A stretch of DNA of 64,000 nt. It comes from Homalodisca vitripennis. Its lineage: Eukaryota; Arthropoda; Insecta; Hemiptera; Cicadellidae. Each line of letters starts with the position of its first letter. Positions within the stretch are counted from its first letter, which is position 1. The notes under the pieces are model-generated. The model made no database searches. It saw only the letters and a program-made list of their open reading frames with translations, and was not told the origin of the DNA. A program made the position numbers and the translations under genes. The stretch lies in contig NC_060207.1 of NCBI RefSeq assembly GCF_021130785.1, positions 104,469,001 to 104,533,000 of the forward strand, written 5' to 3'. Shown in pieces: positions 21,660 to 36,600 of the stretch.

Positions 21660-24600
21660 ATGGCTGATGATGCAGTAGTGGAGAAGAAGCGTGGCCGCAA
21701 GGCCGCAGTTGATGTAAGCATTATTATTATATTTATTAAATAAGAAAAAAGCTGTTTTAAAGAGAAATTATTAATTGTTCTCACAATATTTTTGTATTAG
21801 GCATAGCACTCTGTCGTCTCTTAAACATGATAGACCTTCAGTAAGCCATTATATCTATCTCCCCTAATAAATATTGTTTGTGCACTCAATATTTTTTATT
21901 TGAACACTATTTTTGTCACTATAAAATGTATATTGTTGTTTATAAAAAAATGTATTTTGTTTTTCTAATAATGTTTATATACTGTAAAACTTACATGAAT
22001 CTGAAGGGGTGTGTTGTCACTCCACAGAATGTAAGTCCCGAGCACAAATCACAAGTACTTATAATCACAATCACACGTCACACCATCACAGGCGAAAGTG
22101 GATACTGTATCCGTCCCCGGTAGGAAATAAGTCGTGAATTTTTCTTGAACTGGGAAAATTATAAATATAAATTTTCTATCTCCAAGAACTTTAAAATCAA
22201 AACATAACTTGACAGCTTTTTTTGAATCAAGAATTTATTAATCTCAAAACATTGTATTTTACGCGATTTAGATAATGAAATTGTCAATGAAGATCAAATT
22301 GTCAACATGTTCACGAGCTTCATCTGAGGGTTGCCTCCACTAGTGTATTGGAGTTTATCTTGGGTAGTTCAACTCCTGTGCCGCGGCAAGCCCCCTCCCC
22401 CCAAAAAACATGTAACAATGCATTGGATAATTTAAAATCAGCTGACCGTTCCGGACTTCGGCACTAAATGAGTGATATGCATTCAGAGGCAGTGACCGCG
22501 ATACAAACGGGTTTTATGTATTTAACCCTCCAGGTGCTGACATCGCGTAGCGCGATGTTAGCGTACCTGTTTCCAGTGCTGACCTCGCGGAGCGCGATGT
22601 CAGAAACGCGATCTCTTTAAACCACGCTAGTGGCTATATATTACGGAATATCACGAACTATTTTATATAGTATTAAACTAGAAGAAATGCGGAACTCGTT
22701 ATACTCTATGGAGCACGTCTTTGCTCAAAGACCGGCGCTATACGACAGCTGTTTCTAAGCGTATGTTTATTTCCAAGTCATACGGTTTCGGTCGTTCTGT
22801 TTATTGCTGTTCCGTCGTTGTTTGCATCATACCTTTGGTGTTGTAGTTGACTATTACTGTTTTATATTGTGTTTTATTGTAAAAATGAGTGAATTAAGTA
22901 GGTCTAGTGCAATAAGGAATGTGTTGGACGAACTGGATGAACTATCAGACATTGAAAGTGACAGTAACACTTCTGATTATCGTTTTACAATTTATCGTTT
23001 TTTGCTCTGAGTGAATTCTGTCAATATGTAAACCCATAAGATGTATATACTTTTGGGTTCATTATTAAATTACCTACAACTTGTATATCTTGGATTTTTA
23101 TTTTCATAACTTTGGTGAAATGATATCTAAGCTCAAAGTGAAAAAATAAAAACTTTTTTTTTTTTTTTGTCAAGATTTACATTCAGCAATATTTTACCAT
23201 GTAAAGGTAAGTCATATAAGTATTATTATCATATTCTGTGATCTTTCCTGAAAATAATGATATATAATATGTAGTATTTACATTAAGGTAACAGTATATA
23301 AAAAAAAACTTTCTAAACGCTTGCAAACATACTGAAAAATGCCCAGCACTTAAGGCAGTTCTAACCAGCACTTGGAGGGTTAAGCATTGTTCAGTCGTCA
23401 AAGTGCGGCTATAAACAGGCTTAATACTTCGGTTCGTTGAGTAATATATGTTTAACGGTTTGAAAAACCCGGTTTTTTAGTTCACCAGAATTTCAATTGA
23501 ATTTTTACCAGGCCTGATAAGATACCTTTTGGAGAAGAAAATGCTATAACAATTAACACCAAGAAAGGCACATTTCCGTCTGACATGTTGCACAGTAAAG
23601 ACAGAATCTGCTGAGGGCTGAGTGGAAGGAGAAACATTTATTGTGTAGAATTGGAGACAGATAAGTGGCATCGTGTGGTACTTCCCTGCCGCTTATGTCT
23701 GTCATGAGTGTTTCCTATATGTACAACACAAATATTAAACTTTAAGTCGCCTCTCTATCCAGCAGTCACCTCCCACCACTTAACACTTGTATCGCGGCCG
23801 AGATATCGGCTGGTTTATGAATGATTGATTGCTCCTTGCACACGTTCCGATTGGTCATCAGATTACATAGGTTAAAAAAAAGACAGTGATGTTATGTTTT
23901 GGTATCACAGTCATATCCAAACCTCGATTGAACTGTGTTTACACTGCAAGTTTTGTGTCCGACTGTAAAAAATATGTCTCAATGGGTGCAAGAGCTCTAG
24001 CTCTCGCGAGTGCTGGTGCAACCAGTGTCGGACAATTGTTTGCAAGAACTGGAGATCAGTCTTGACTTTTAAAATTTCAATTACAAACATTGCCGAGACA
24101 TCACTGTCATGTGTGAATAGACTTCGTCTTGACACCCAGAACAACCAGTGATACAACTGTAGCAAGTTGTACAATTACCTGCGACAGTTCTCATGAGTAA
24201 AATTGTTTATCTTGTTCACATTTTGCGACAGCAGTTGTGCAAATTCTCTCACGACTGTACTTGCCAGTGTAAACGCAGCTTATCTTGTCTCCAGTCTACA
24301 GATGGCAGACTGCTAGCCGCAGTTTCGTCGTCAAAGCGGGATTGGTTGGACAACGGCTGGAAATCCCATAAGTTCTCCAATTAACTATTCACCTTAACGA
24401 CTTCCCTGCACTCGTGACGATCGGTCGGACGATTCGAACTTATCAAACCAAATAGTCCAACATGTATAAGGAGCCTTATGTCATGTTGTTTCTTAGTCCA
24501 TGACTATAATTTAACGAACCACAGCCTTTCATGTGTTAATTTACTTTTTAGTTGTGTTTTGTTGTGATGGGGTGATTATATTCTTACGTTATGTTAAAGG

Positions 24601-27600
24601 CTGACACAAAATATTTAGGAGCCAGTAATTGATAAATATAACTTCGGTAACTTAACTTCCATAGCAGATAACTTTCTTATGCATTCTTCATGTATTGAGA
24701 GCCACGATACTTTTGCGAGACTAATCAGGGCTGCCGCCAATGATGAGAATCTGGAGAAGCGTTCATTACACATGAATTTTGGACTCCAGGAAACAATCAT
24801 GAATTTTTAGTGTCCCTGGAATTTTAGTAGGGATGGATCATTTCTGATACTCGATACCGGGGCTCTTTGTACTCTATTCCAATACCAACAGAAGTGCTTA
24901 AATACGCTTGAAAACTCACGATTTCACAATATACTACTCATATGGAGAAGCTGAATCTTGAATACAAAAAAAAAATCTCATCCCAGATAACTACTTATTG
25001 GCAATACTCAAATTCTTCTTCTTCTATGGGGCGGCTTACTGCTATGCACTTGTAGGGCCTTTTACGCAAGCAAATTACCGATTACTTCGAAGTTCGTCCA
25101 CTACAGATCTCTGACCTGCAGTGCTGGACTGCAGTGTGCTCCACAGTAGCGCTGCATTGGTATTCATTTGTTGTCTTTGTTTATTCCGTATTGGATATAT
25201 GTATTTTCTAAACATCACAGAAAGGAAAGTTACTAGGTATACACTATGATTCGTCGACACATTGAAAGACACAGGGACAAAAACTAAGGAGCTTAAAATA
25301 GGTGATGGCGATAAATCACCACGGAATTTCTCGCATATGACTAGTGACAAAATGCTAGAGCACCACAGCTTTGTGGCATTTCTTTAAAATACAGCTGGTG
25401 ACAATAAACCGTCACCGTTGAACTCGGTGTAAGGGTTAAATACAGTATAACAGTTGTTTATTTAGTTTGAAAATAGACTAGTGGATCAGAAAATTTTGAC
25501 CGGGAATTTGAAAAGAGGTTTTGAGTGGCCACTCTGATAGAGTGAGATTGCACTTTTATTGATACTTGTTATGACTATTTGTGGCAGAGAAATTTAGGAT
25601 TTTGTGAGATTAGAACATTTTTATAAATTTTCATCATTTGAACATTTCATCAGTGACTTAAATTCCAAATTTAATTGTTATAAGATACACTTTAGTTAAT
25701 TTTAAAATCTAAATTTTGTATACTCTTTTAATTATATCAATCAGAATTATTAAACTACCTAAAATGGCCAGCATGATTTACCAATCCTCAGTGTAAAGTT
25801 CTTGTGGCCCCTTGCTGGCAATTCGACTTCAATAATATATTAACATGCATACATTTTACTACTGATACTAAGAACCCATTAAAAATTTAATGAGAAACTG
25901 TTATAAAGAAGTATAAAATCTGTATTTTATTTATTAGTCAAGGGTCAATATTCCATAGAAGTGATTCAATGATGGTTGCTTGAACACTTTCAAATATTTT
26001 TATTTTTTAATATGTTTTTATCATACTCATAAGAGGTTAAAAAATTATTTTTATAGAATTTTATCTTTAACTGTTGATGCGTGGCGGCCATTTTTGTTCA
26101 TGAGAATCTGGTGATTTTTGGTTTTGTAGACATTAGTGTTAAATTGATCTCTGGATTGGATTATGTGTTGGCCCTTGAAACCAACACTATTCCTTACAGA
26201 AAGATCTCTTCTACAATATTTGTTATCTTATTTATAGTTCTAAATGCAAATTTGTATTCCCAAAATAGCCTCCAAAATTTGGTGTTAAAAATTAGGAAAT
26301 CTAACTATTTGGAAACTTAAAAAACAAAGAAAGGATGGTTTATTATAGTTGAAACTTTTTATTTAGTTAGATGACATAGCTTACTAATATAAAGTAGAGT
26401 TTCAGACTTGAAACATGTTTCCTAAATGTTGTATAAATTTTTTAAAGTTTGAAGCCCTATATTTGTGGTGGTACCTAGTATAAAATGTGTTTTTTGCACA
26501 GCATGTACATATATATGATAATAAAATAGTGTAGTAATTTCAACTTTTAGACATAAGAGTCAAAAGATGAAACTAATGATCAATGGTTTATCAAGGTAAA
26601 AACCTATAGTAATTCAAATCCTATTGTTATAATAACAAGAGTAATAATACAGAACAAAAAGTTGTGTGGTCTTCATCAATGAGTTAGATCAAGAGACAGG
26701 TATACATTCTTTGTGTTTATTATAAAAATGAAACAGTTAGGTACACTATTGTTTCATTTGCATACTTAGTGATTATTTGGAGCACAACACTTCAGTTGTT
26801 CATGTATTTCTAAATCATGTGACAAAGTTTATAAAAGAAACAATTCCTAAGGTTGAGAAGTACACTATTGTTTCATTTGCATACTTAGTGATTATTTGGA
26901 GCACAACACTTCAGTTGTTCATGTATTTCTAAATCATGTGACAACGTTTATAAAAGAAACAATTCCTAGGGTTGAGAAGTACACTATTGTTTCATTTGCA
27001 TACGTAGTGATTATTTGGAGCACAACACTTCAGTTGTTCATGTATTTCTAAATCATGTGACAAAGTTTATAAAAGAAACAATTCCTAAGGTTGAGAAGCT
27101 GGTTGTAAAAACATAAAAATATTTTAAAATGGTGAAGCAACTAATTTAATTTTTATTCAATCACTTCTTATGCATTGATCCTCATAAGTGTAGTATATAA
27201 GTATCTGCATTTAAAGTAATTTCCAAAAGTTTTAAAAATTTTGTTTTCTTTATTTGTTATGCTACAACTTAAATGCAATTAAGTGTATAGTTTATCAAGT
27301 ATAATTAATGTGAAGAGTGCTAAACGAACCTGAGGCGTCAAAAAACTTGTTGGCTAACTCTGATCAATTACACAGCTCTGAAAGGAAACATCCACGGACC
27401 TTGTGTTTACTGAAAGAAAGTTGACTTCTAGTAATGTATGCTCTTGAGAAGTTTTAAGGATTAGCAATAACTTGTATAAATCAATAATATTCTTTATTAG
27501 CATACCGGCGACCGCCACAGACCACCACTGGGGAGTGCACGCCATTGTTTGTTTAAAGGTTTAGTGTGGTTCAGCCATTCTCCAGAGCTGGGTGATATTA

Positions 27601-30600
27601 TGTCACTCCTCAGCTAGGCATTGTGTCGTGTTAGTAGACGTTTTGGTTTAAGTTTTTTGCCAAGTGTGGTATGGTCACCGCCGACTGCAAATTTTTATCT
27701 TTTTGTATTGTAAGTAAGCAAATGTTGAGTGGTTACTGAGTATAAATTTAGTTATTAGAATTTTTTATTTGATCGATAATGGATCTTGATCTTCCTGGAA
27801 CTTCGACACAAAGTGGTCTTCACTCTGGCAATGACAGTAACGATTACGTGCCCCTTCCAAACCGTACTGTGGGTCCTGTGCAAAATTTAGTAGATGATGA
27901 TTCTGTTGATTTGTCAAGTTAATCCTCCAATGAGTCTTGTATTTCTGACGATGACCCTGACATTGGTTCAATCCCCCCCCCCTGTATGGGCTTTGACTGA
28001 CAACCTCCGGTTTAAAACCCATTACTTTGGTCCTAGACTTATAGTACCTTGCCCTAACCAAGGTAAACCGAAGGCTCTTATTTTAGGCTCATGCTGGATG
28101 GCATTTTCTTAGAAAATATAACCAAATTTTCAAATGCATATGCCTTTAAAATATTTAGTAAACCAGAACTGACCTCACATTCTCAAATTGACAAATGGAA
28201 AGATCTATGAATGGCTGAGTTGTTGCATTTTGTTGGCCTCCTGTTACACACTGGAACTATTAGATTGAATCGTCTCCGGGATTATAGGAAGACTGATAAA
28301 TTATTTAATTTACATGCTTTCCGCCATGTAATGCCAAGGGATAGATTATTTTGAATATTTTACAATACTTCTACTTGCATAATCCAAACCACCAGAAAAG
28401 TTTAGTATGGGTAAAATCCAGTTTGTTGTCACCCACTTCAACAACAAAATGAATGATGTGTATTATCCACAGAAAGAGCTTTCATTAGATAAGGCGATTC
28501 ACTGGCGAGGCCATCTACATTTCCACCAGTACATAAAAGGAAAACGTCACAAGTACGGTGTAAAATTTTACTCACTTACAGAGCACTCTGGATTGATCAA
28601 ATTTCATGTGTGTGTATGCTGGTTCTCCAGATTGTGGTGTAGGGGGGTAGGTCATACAGAAAAGATTGTATACTATTCAGCAAAAGAAAAATTTAATAAT
28701 GACCACTCCATTTTCATGGATAACTTTTACAACAGTTATTCACTGGTCTCAAAGCTCCTTGCACAGAATACGTATTGCACCAGGACTTTGCGTCTCGACA
28801 GAAAAAATGTCCCAAATGAGATACAGACTGCCAACCTAAAGAAAGGTGAGACTGTGGGGATGTATGGGAATAGTGTCATGATAGGAAAGTGGCGTGACAA
28901 GTGTGTTGTGACCTATATAAACACTGAATTTGAGAATAAAATGGTGGACTTCACCAAACATAATACTGTAACAAAAAAAACCACTTCCCATCATACAGTA
29001 TAACGCATACATGAGTGATGTAGATGAGGCTGACCAATTACTTTCATACTACCCTCGTGAACGTAAAACAATGCGCTGGCACAAAAAAGCTTTCGTTCAA
29101 ATTCTTCAAATGATTTTACTTAACGCGCACAATCTGCACAACAAATATCAGCGGAAAATGAATTTAGACTTGGAAATCATTCGATCACTCTTGCCACTTA
29201 TGGACGGACCTGTCGAGAGCCCAGCTCAAAAAAGGGCGCAACTTGATATTCACAAAATCCAAAAAAGTTGAAGTTGTACATCAGAATAGAACATTGCTAA
29301 TAGAATACAAAGAAAAAATAGACATACCTGTTGCCAGACCAAGTGGAACAAGAAAACTGTGGTACTGTGCAACTTTCCCAGATCAGCCTGGCCTGTGCTT
29401 TGGCATATGCTTGGATGAGTAAGAAACAAACCGTGTGTAAATGAGTAAAACTTTTAGTAAACTAAGTGCTGTTGAACATATACGTTAGTTCAGTGAATAC
29501 TAGGAATAGTTACAAGGATAGTGACAGATTGTGTAGCGGTCAGGATTACGCTGTGGCGCTAGCGCTATACATAGCAGCATACTCATGGTGCATTGTGGTC
29601 ACCGGTGACCGTCAAATTCAAACCGGAAATTTCATAGAAAGAAATTACTGGAGACCGATTCTAATCACCTTTTCTGTATATTACTGTTAAAACGTAAGTT
29701 TTCATGCAATAAAATTATTTCAGGTATTTAGTAAGTTTTAAAATATTGTTACCGCAGTCAATGTGTTAACAATGTGTCTTTGAGAAATGCAATAGTGTCA
29801 TACATGTTAATACAATATTAGGTGAGTTAAGTGAAACAAGTCTTCGACAGGATTCCTTCTAGGGTGTGTTTTGTAAGCCCTGGGCACAAGTTTTGAATTT
29901 ATCCATGCTGTAGTAACCAGTTTTGTAACCTTGGTTTTATGTACAAGGAGTCCTCTCTTCTGAGTTCAGTAGGTGGTGAGAGTAACTTGAATAGTATGAA
30001 TTTAGCATAGGAGGGTTTCATATGCATTTCTTGTTTGGTTGTTAAGAAAATTATCAAGTCTGTTTAAGTTCTGCCCTGAAGCATACAAAATGGTTTCTAG
30101 GATGTAAATTGTTGGTACTGTCAAGATTTAGAGACTTTTGTGAGTTTGTCTACAACTATTTTAAAGTTTCAGTCCTGCCTTAGTCCTTCAGGGATGCTTC
30201 TGTAGACTGAAGACTATTATTTAATGAATTACCTCATAGGATTTTCATTCCATCTTAACCCAAAACGCTCAATTAACCTCATAATTTTAAATTCTAAAAT
30301 TTGGCAAACTCATAGTAAGTGCTGAGATTTAAAAAAAATACAAAAATTAAACTGTTATTTCCAACCATTTCTGAAAAACGTTTTGTAAAGGTTCCAAAAA
30401 GATGTTAAGTTTCCTGAACTCACATTTCTATAATTGGTCTAGGAGCTTTTCTGATTGACCTACAGAGCTAGGTGTTATTTTACAGCACTTTTTGTTTTCT
30501 TTCCAATGAAAAATAACAAAACTTTGGTTATATATAATGAAAAATATTTTGTCAAAACGCATACAAAGCCTTTAAAGAAATTTGTATGGTTTTTTCAAAG

Positions 30601-33600
30601 CTTAATTGATTTAAATGTTCTACTTCGATAATTTGAAATTTGCAAAGTTATGTAATAAATAAGTATTGTTATATATAGCATAGTAAAATATAAATATAGG
30701 ATGAGAATGGGATTATGGTAAAAAAATTTAACACTTGTTTTTTCACAAGTAGCTTATTTTGACTGAATCATAATTCTTATCTTAAAAAACATTGGTATTT
30801 TTTATTTAAGAGTTTACATAGCAGAAAGTACATAGTTTGAAGTAGGCTATTATATGTCGTTCAAAAATATATGTTAATAAATTGTTACCGTTGTGAATTT
30901 ACTGACATATAGTATATAGCAATTAGAAAAAAAAAGGTGGTTATGTCTTTTTGGTGAGGTTTTTGAAACTTTATATAGCTGTTTCAGAAACAGTTTAAGA
31001 TAAAAATTTAATATTTAGTATTTCTTTTAGTTATAGTACTCATTATGAGTATATCAAACTTTAGCAAAATCTAAAATGGTGAGGTAAAATTTGTATCTAA
31101 AGTGTGTTGATATGACACGGAATGACTCCATGGTTACCCATAGCTTTAGCAGTACTAATAGTATTGATTCTTTTTAATAGAAAAATTCAGTACTTAATTT
31201 ATGGCAGAGAGAGACAATATGAGAATTTCATGATAGGCAGTTATTAATGGACACCAAGATGTTTCATTGATTCAGACAGTGTGAGCTTAGTTGGGTCTTA
31301 TACTGCATTCATGTGTCATCCTAAGGTCAAATTTAGTTTTTACCATAGTAGAGCTTTTCAAGGTATTAATACTGTGATCCCAGTTATACCTGTTTTATCA
31401 ATTTTTCGTAAGAAATTATTTACAAATTTTAGGATGGACCAGCTAAGAAGAAGGAAAAGAAGGAGGTGAAAGAAAGTGGAGCCACTCCTGCGAAGAGAGG
31501 GCGGGGCAGACCAAAGGGCACTGGCAAGAAAGCTGCAGGAAAACCTAAGGTAATTAAGCACATCACTTATAAGTATTACGTTATTTATGTTAGAAATTAA
31601 TTTTATTACCTGATTACTTTATTAACTTTGTGTATAGGGTTTCGGACATCATTAGTTTATTGCTTAGTGATATAAGGAATCAAAGCGAGCGATTTTGTGT
31701 TAGTAATTGCCACAAAGGCAAAACCTGTTTCATTTGTAAAATGTATCTATGCTTAAATTCTGTAATTAGTTTACATTAATACTCTGATTAAATTATGAAC
31801 TCTCTTTTGTTTGCTGACTACCAATGTTAATTTTTATTCAATAAAATGTACACTATATGAAAAAAGTTACTTGATGCATTGATAAAATGGAGATGAAATC
31901 TGTGGGATGCCAACTTTTCCTAGCTAGGACTGTACTTGTGTATCACTTCTTTAACAAGGTCACGGTCTTTATAAATTTAACCATTGGCTCATTGCCTGCA
32001 CAGAAAACAAATTATTGATTTGTGTCAGCTGTCTTTGTGTATATTATATTTCAAGTTTTAATTTTAATTCAAGGCTGGTGAAATAGGCTTTTGTGTTATA
32101 CTTTGTTGCACTATATCACTAAAACAAAAACTAGATATTGTAATGTCTTTCAGTTTGAGAATGGAAAAAGGATTTTTTATATTTCTACTTATATCAGCTT
32201 GGAATATAGACTGGTGTAGTGTTTAATCAAAGGTTTTATTTTTATTGCTCAGAATAAATACAAAAAATAAGGAAAATCCTTTTTATTAACTCTTTAATAT
32301 GATAGAAAGTAAAATAATGCCATTTGTTAGTTCTTCCCAAATTATTTTTATATGGCAGAATACTGTATTGAATTTCCAAAATTGGCTTCAGAATTAAGGT
32401 GAGTACAGGGCTGAGTATTAAAATTACAGCCTTTTAGTAGGCAATATACACAATAAAACTTAAAATAGTTTTACTAATTAAATCAGTAAGTTTATTTAAA
32501 AAAAATACTTCTTGCCTCAGTCATCAGTTTGAACTGATGTATTTCAGTTGGAATTTTTTGTTGAGCTCTGTACATAATGTACATGTATCCAAACATGATA
32601 ACCCTTTGAGTGCTATGACATGTACAATTTTTACAAAACTAATTTTGTATGCTTATGTCCTAAGGTGCATGCAAGAGATGAGACGGGTACTTTGTATTAC
32701 ATATATTAAAAATGTATAAATTAAGTTAAAGTTATAGTAACTTAACATATTTGATCAGTTTCTTCTTGGTTACATAAAACCCTGTTCTTAAGAGAGAGAG
32801 AAAAAATTAAATCAGGGTAACCACCCTGACTAGAGAAACCGGGAACATAACGGACTGGGAATAAGTTGGAAATATTCTTGTAGAACCAGGAAAATCTCAA
32901 CAAATTTTCTGTTTCTTAGAACTTATGAAATCAAAAAATAATGATAATAATCAAAGACACCTTGAAACAGGACATGAGTTTATCTTGTACTGTTGTGGAG
33001 TTTAATCTTTGGTTAGTTCTACCCCTGTGTCGCTATAAGACCCCAAAAATGTAATAATCCATTGGACAATTAGTCGGCTGCCCGATCATCTTGGGCCTCA
33101 GCCACTATACGAACAGTAACTGTAAGCGGCAAAGCTGTATCCGCCGTGATACAAATGGTGCTTTTGTGTTTAAATTTTATTCAATAACCAAAATGAGTCT
33201 CTGAATTGGTAGATAGATTGTGCAAGCATTGAATGTAGTTTTCATCGTATAAACAGGCATAGAGCTTGGTTCAGTGAATATTATCACATGTTTGATAAGA
33301 GATGCAACTTGGTTTTTTTTAATAGTACGCCAGAATTTCAGTTGGGTTTTTACCAGACCTTATAAGACACTTTTGGAGAAGAAAATAGTGGGTCCGACAA
33401 CAAGTAAAGCCGAGAAGTGGGCATTTAGGTCCAACATGATGCACAGCAATGACAGGATGAGCTGATGTCTGAGTGTCAGGAGATAAATTTAATGTCTGGA
33501 ATTGGCGGTGGATCAGTGTTACTTTGTGGTATTGCCCTGCCGTTCACCTCTGTGTAGCCACTGTCCATAGCGTTCTTTGTATTCTCAATGCAAACATTAA

Positions 33601-36600
33601 ACTTCACTACTCTAATGCTCACTGCCTGTCGTGGCCAAGGCCTCGGTTGGTCTATAAACGATTGCTCCTTACAAACATGTTGCGATTGAACGTCAGATTA
33701 CATAGGTTAATACAAAGAAAGTGATGTTATGTTTGGATATCACAGTCACATCTAAATCTCGACTGACCTAGCTCCATTTACACTGGCTAAAAATTATAAA
33801 AATGTTGTGTCCGACAGTACTGATCGCTAGTCTAAACGGACGTAAGAGCTCTTGCAACCGCTGCTACAAACAGTATTGACAGTTGTTTGCTAGAACTGGA
33901 GAGAAGTGTTGGCCATTAAAATTTTAATTATAAACATTGCCAAGACACCACTCCCATGTGTGTCAGACTTTGTATTGACTCCCGCAACAACCAGTGGTAC
34001 GCCTCCAGCAAGTATGCTACTTGCGACAGTTCTTGCGAGTAAAATTGCTTATCTTGTTACACATTGCTTTTCTGTTATGCAACAGTAGTTGCTTGCACAA
34101 ATTCTTTCGCACCTTTACTTGCTGTATAAACACAGCTAAATATTGTTGCTAGTCTACAGAAGGCAAGTCGGCTGATTCTACAACATACATCAGTTTTCAT
34201 TGTTACAACGACATTAACCCATTCGTGACTGAATAAATTACTATAATTTTTGGACTACAGAACTGGATATTTTCCATGCTTTCGTGTAAGAACAGGTGCA
34301 CTTTGCATAGCACTTAATGTATAACATGCTATGAATATTATAAATTTACTCTAGTTATTCCTTGTTATTGTATGAACACAAAATGTTAGTTTTTTTAAAT
34401 ATAAATATATTTACACCATTTACAAATTTTTAATATACATCTTTAGAAGTGGTTTGGGTGTGAAACACCTCAAAACATGTTTCCAGATGAAGTGGAACAT
34501 GACACTTTTTACATTGGTACACTGTTTCACATCTTTTCCCCTGTGAGGCACAAACTTTACATTTTCTTGAGGGCCTGGCTTTGGTGGTTGGAGGTATCTT
34601 TTCAATAAAATGCCCCCAAAACTTTCCTTGAAGGCGCAGTTGTGATTCTCCACAAGCGGGAAGCCTACCAAAGGGTTACCTGAGCCCAACAGGTTTTGTC
34701 ACAGAAGTGATTGAACACATCTGATTCAGTGCAGTCTTCTCTTAACTGCCTCGAAATGATAGGATTTATTCCATGATTGCCGGTAAAACGCATTGTACTA
34801 ACAGTATTTGGTCCAACACTTCACGCAAAATCACAAGGCCTAGCTGGTGGGTTATCGTCACTTTCATTATCACTGCTTTCAATGTTTGTACAATCAGACA
34901 TTTCATTATTTTCATGTATCATGTCATCTTGTTCACTGTCACTTTCCTTATCACCACTTCATCTAAAACATTAGCAACGTAAGCCGCAAAATCATCCGAA
35001 TTTACGAACGCCATCTTGACTGTTTACAAACGAAAGAAAGCTGTTTTGCCAAGATAATTTGAGGCAATATCAGATGATTTTCAGCAACGAAGAAGAAGAA
35101 AAACATAGACTAGAATATTGAGAACAAAATATGCAGCAAATGTGAATGCCTCTGCGATCTATCGGCAATATATTCAACTACGTCGATGTCGTGTCTAGCG
35201 GACGGGCGCGTCTTTAGTAGTTGGGCCGCGCGAAGTGAAGGACGGAAACTGCCCGTCCAATGTCTTGAATGGGTTAACTGGACAATGGCTGGGAGAAATC
35301 CCATCAGTTCTCCAATTAACTATTCATCTGAACTACTTCCCACACTCGTGACAATTGGTCGGGCAGTATCCGTACTATTTAAACCAAATAGTTTAAGTAT
35401 GTGAAGAGTCTTTCGTCATATTGTTTCATAGTCTATAACTATAATATAACGAGCATATTTTGACTTGAACCACAGTCTTTCTTGTATTTATTTACTTTTT
35501 GGTTGTGTTGTCTTGATGGGGTGATTCTATTCTTGAATTATCTTAGTAGGCAAAAACAAATATTTAAGAGCCAGTAACATTAATAACATTAATTGTGCCT
35601 GTATTCTGGCGGTAACTATGGAAGGTTCTGTTCTGTACTGGTGTCTACATATTCTAAAGATTGCAAAGTAACTGCACTGAACAGGGGTGGCGAGTTTTCC
35701 CAGGAGGACTTGATAGGTTGTTTTCGGCGGTTTGTTGAACTGCTGAAGTTGTAGACTGGTAGGCCTCATGGTGTTTCCGGGGTGCGCAAAAGGCCCTTGA
35801 GGCTTAGGTGCGTGGCAGTAGGCCGCCCCAAGGGGGAAAAAAAAAAAAACTGCACTTTAGTAATTTCTGTAGCAGACAACTTTCTGATACAATCTTCATT
35901 GGCCTGCAGTGGTATATACTCAAAAACACAATACTTTTGTAGGGCTGCCATCAAAAATTATAATCAAGAAAAACCTGAATTATGCATGAATTTCAGGCCC
36001 CGTGAAAACATGTGTGGATGTGAGGATTTTATAATGTCCCTGGAATTTTTACTAGGTATGGATCGATTCCGATACTCAATACTGTGGCTCTTTTCATTCA
36101 ATTCCAATATTAACAGATCTGCTTAAAATTTCACAATACTAAAACTAGTGATGCTTTGAGGCTGAATCTCAAATCCAAATAAGTCTATTTGCGGACAATA
36201 GCTACAGTACAGTACATGAATTACCGATTGCCAATATATTTTTTACATTCTATATGAAAGAATGTACATAAATTAACAAATTACAATAGTTAAACAAATA
36301 ATATGTATATTCTGTATTTATTTTGGCCCATCACCGTGAGTCTGTGGCATTTATTCGTGGATAATAACTGATCGGCATTACACAAATTACTGATTGCTAA
36401 AACATGTTTTTGTAGTTCTATGTGTATAAACACTTTAGGAATGTACAGTAACCAAATAATGTGATGTATAAATAATTTAATTGAAGTTTGTATTTATATA
36501 CACATCAACATCCCAGTAATATAAATGTGAAAGTTCCTTTGTTTGTTTTCTCGCATAAACTATCCAACCAGTTGTACTGAATTTTTACATAGACATTGTT

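Larger units (their letters stand above)
22110..25560. repeat. Large dispersed repeat, unit A
   Basis: This stretch is collinear with 32815-37805 (unit B) over several blocks. Examples are the GGAGAAGAAAATxxTA region (23531 against 33377), the AGTTCTCCAATTAACTATTC region (24371 against 35309) and the CAGCTTTGTGGCATTTC region (25369 against 37605). The ends carry CCGG or GGAAAA-rich words such as GGAATTTGAAAAGAGGTTTT. It probably represents an old DNA transposon of several kilobases with hAT-like termini, but no transposase frame survives. It is interrupted by a piggyBac derivative (22526-23379) and a LINE 3' fragment (about 25013-25066). Confidence 0.6.

Noticed and set aside
31358..31561. 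Minus-strand open frame over AT-hook exon 2 (also 53332-53553)
   Set aside because: It is the antisense of a conserved coding exon; both copies show it only because the exon is conserved.
34420..34689. 89-codon minus-strand open frame starting MGSGNPLVGF
   Set aside because: A different frame over the same bases gives the conserved piggyBac Cys-rich domain, so this frame is out of phase.
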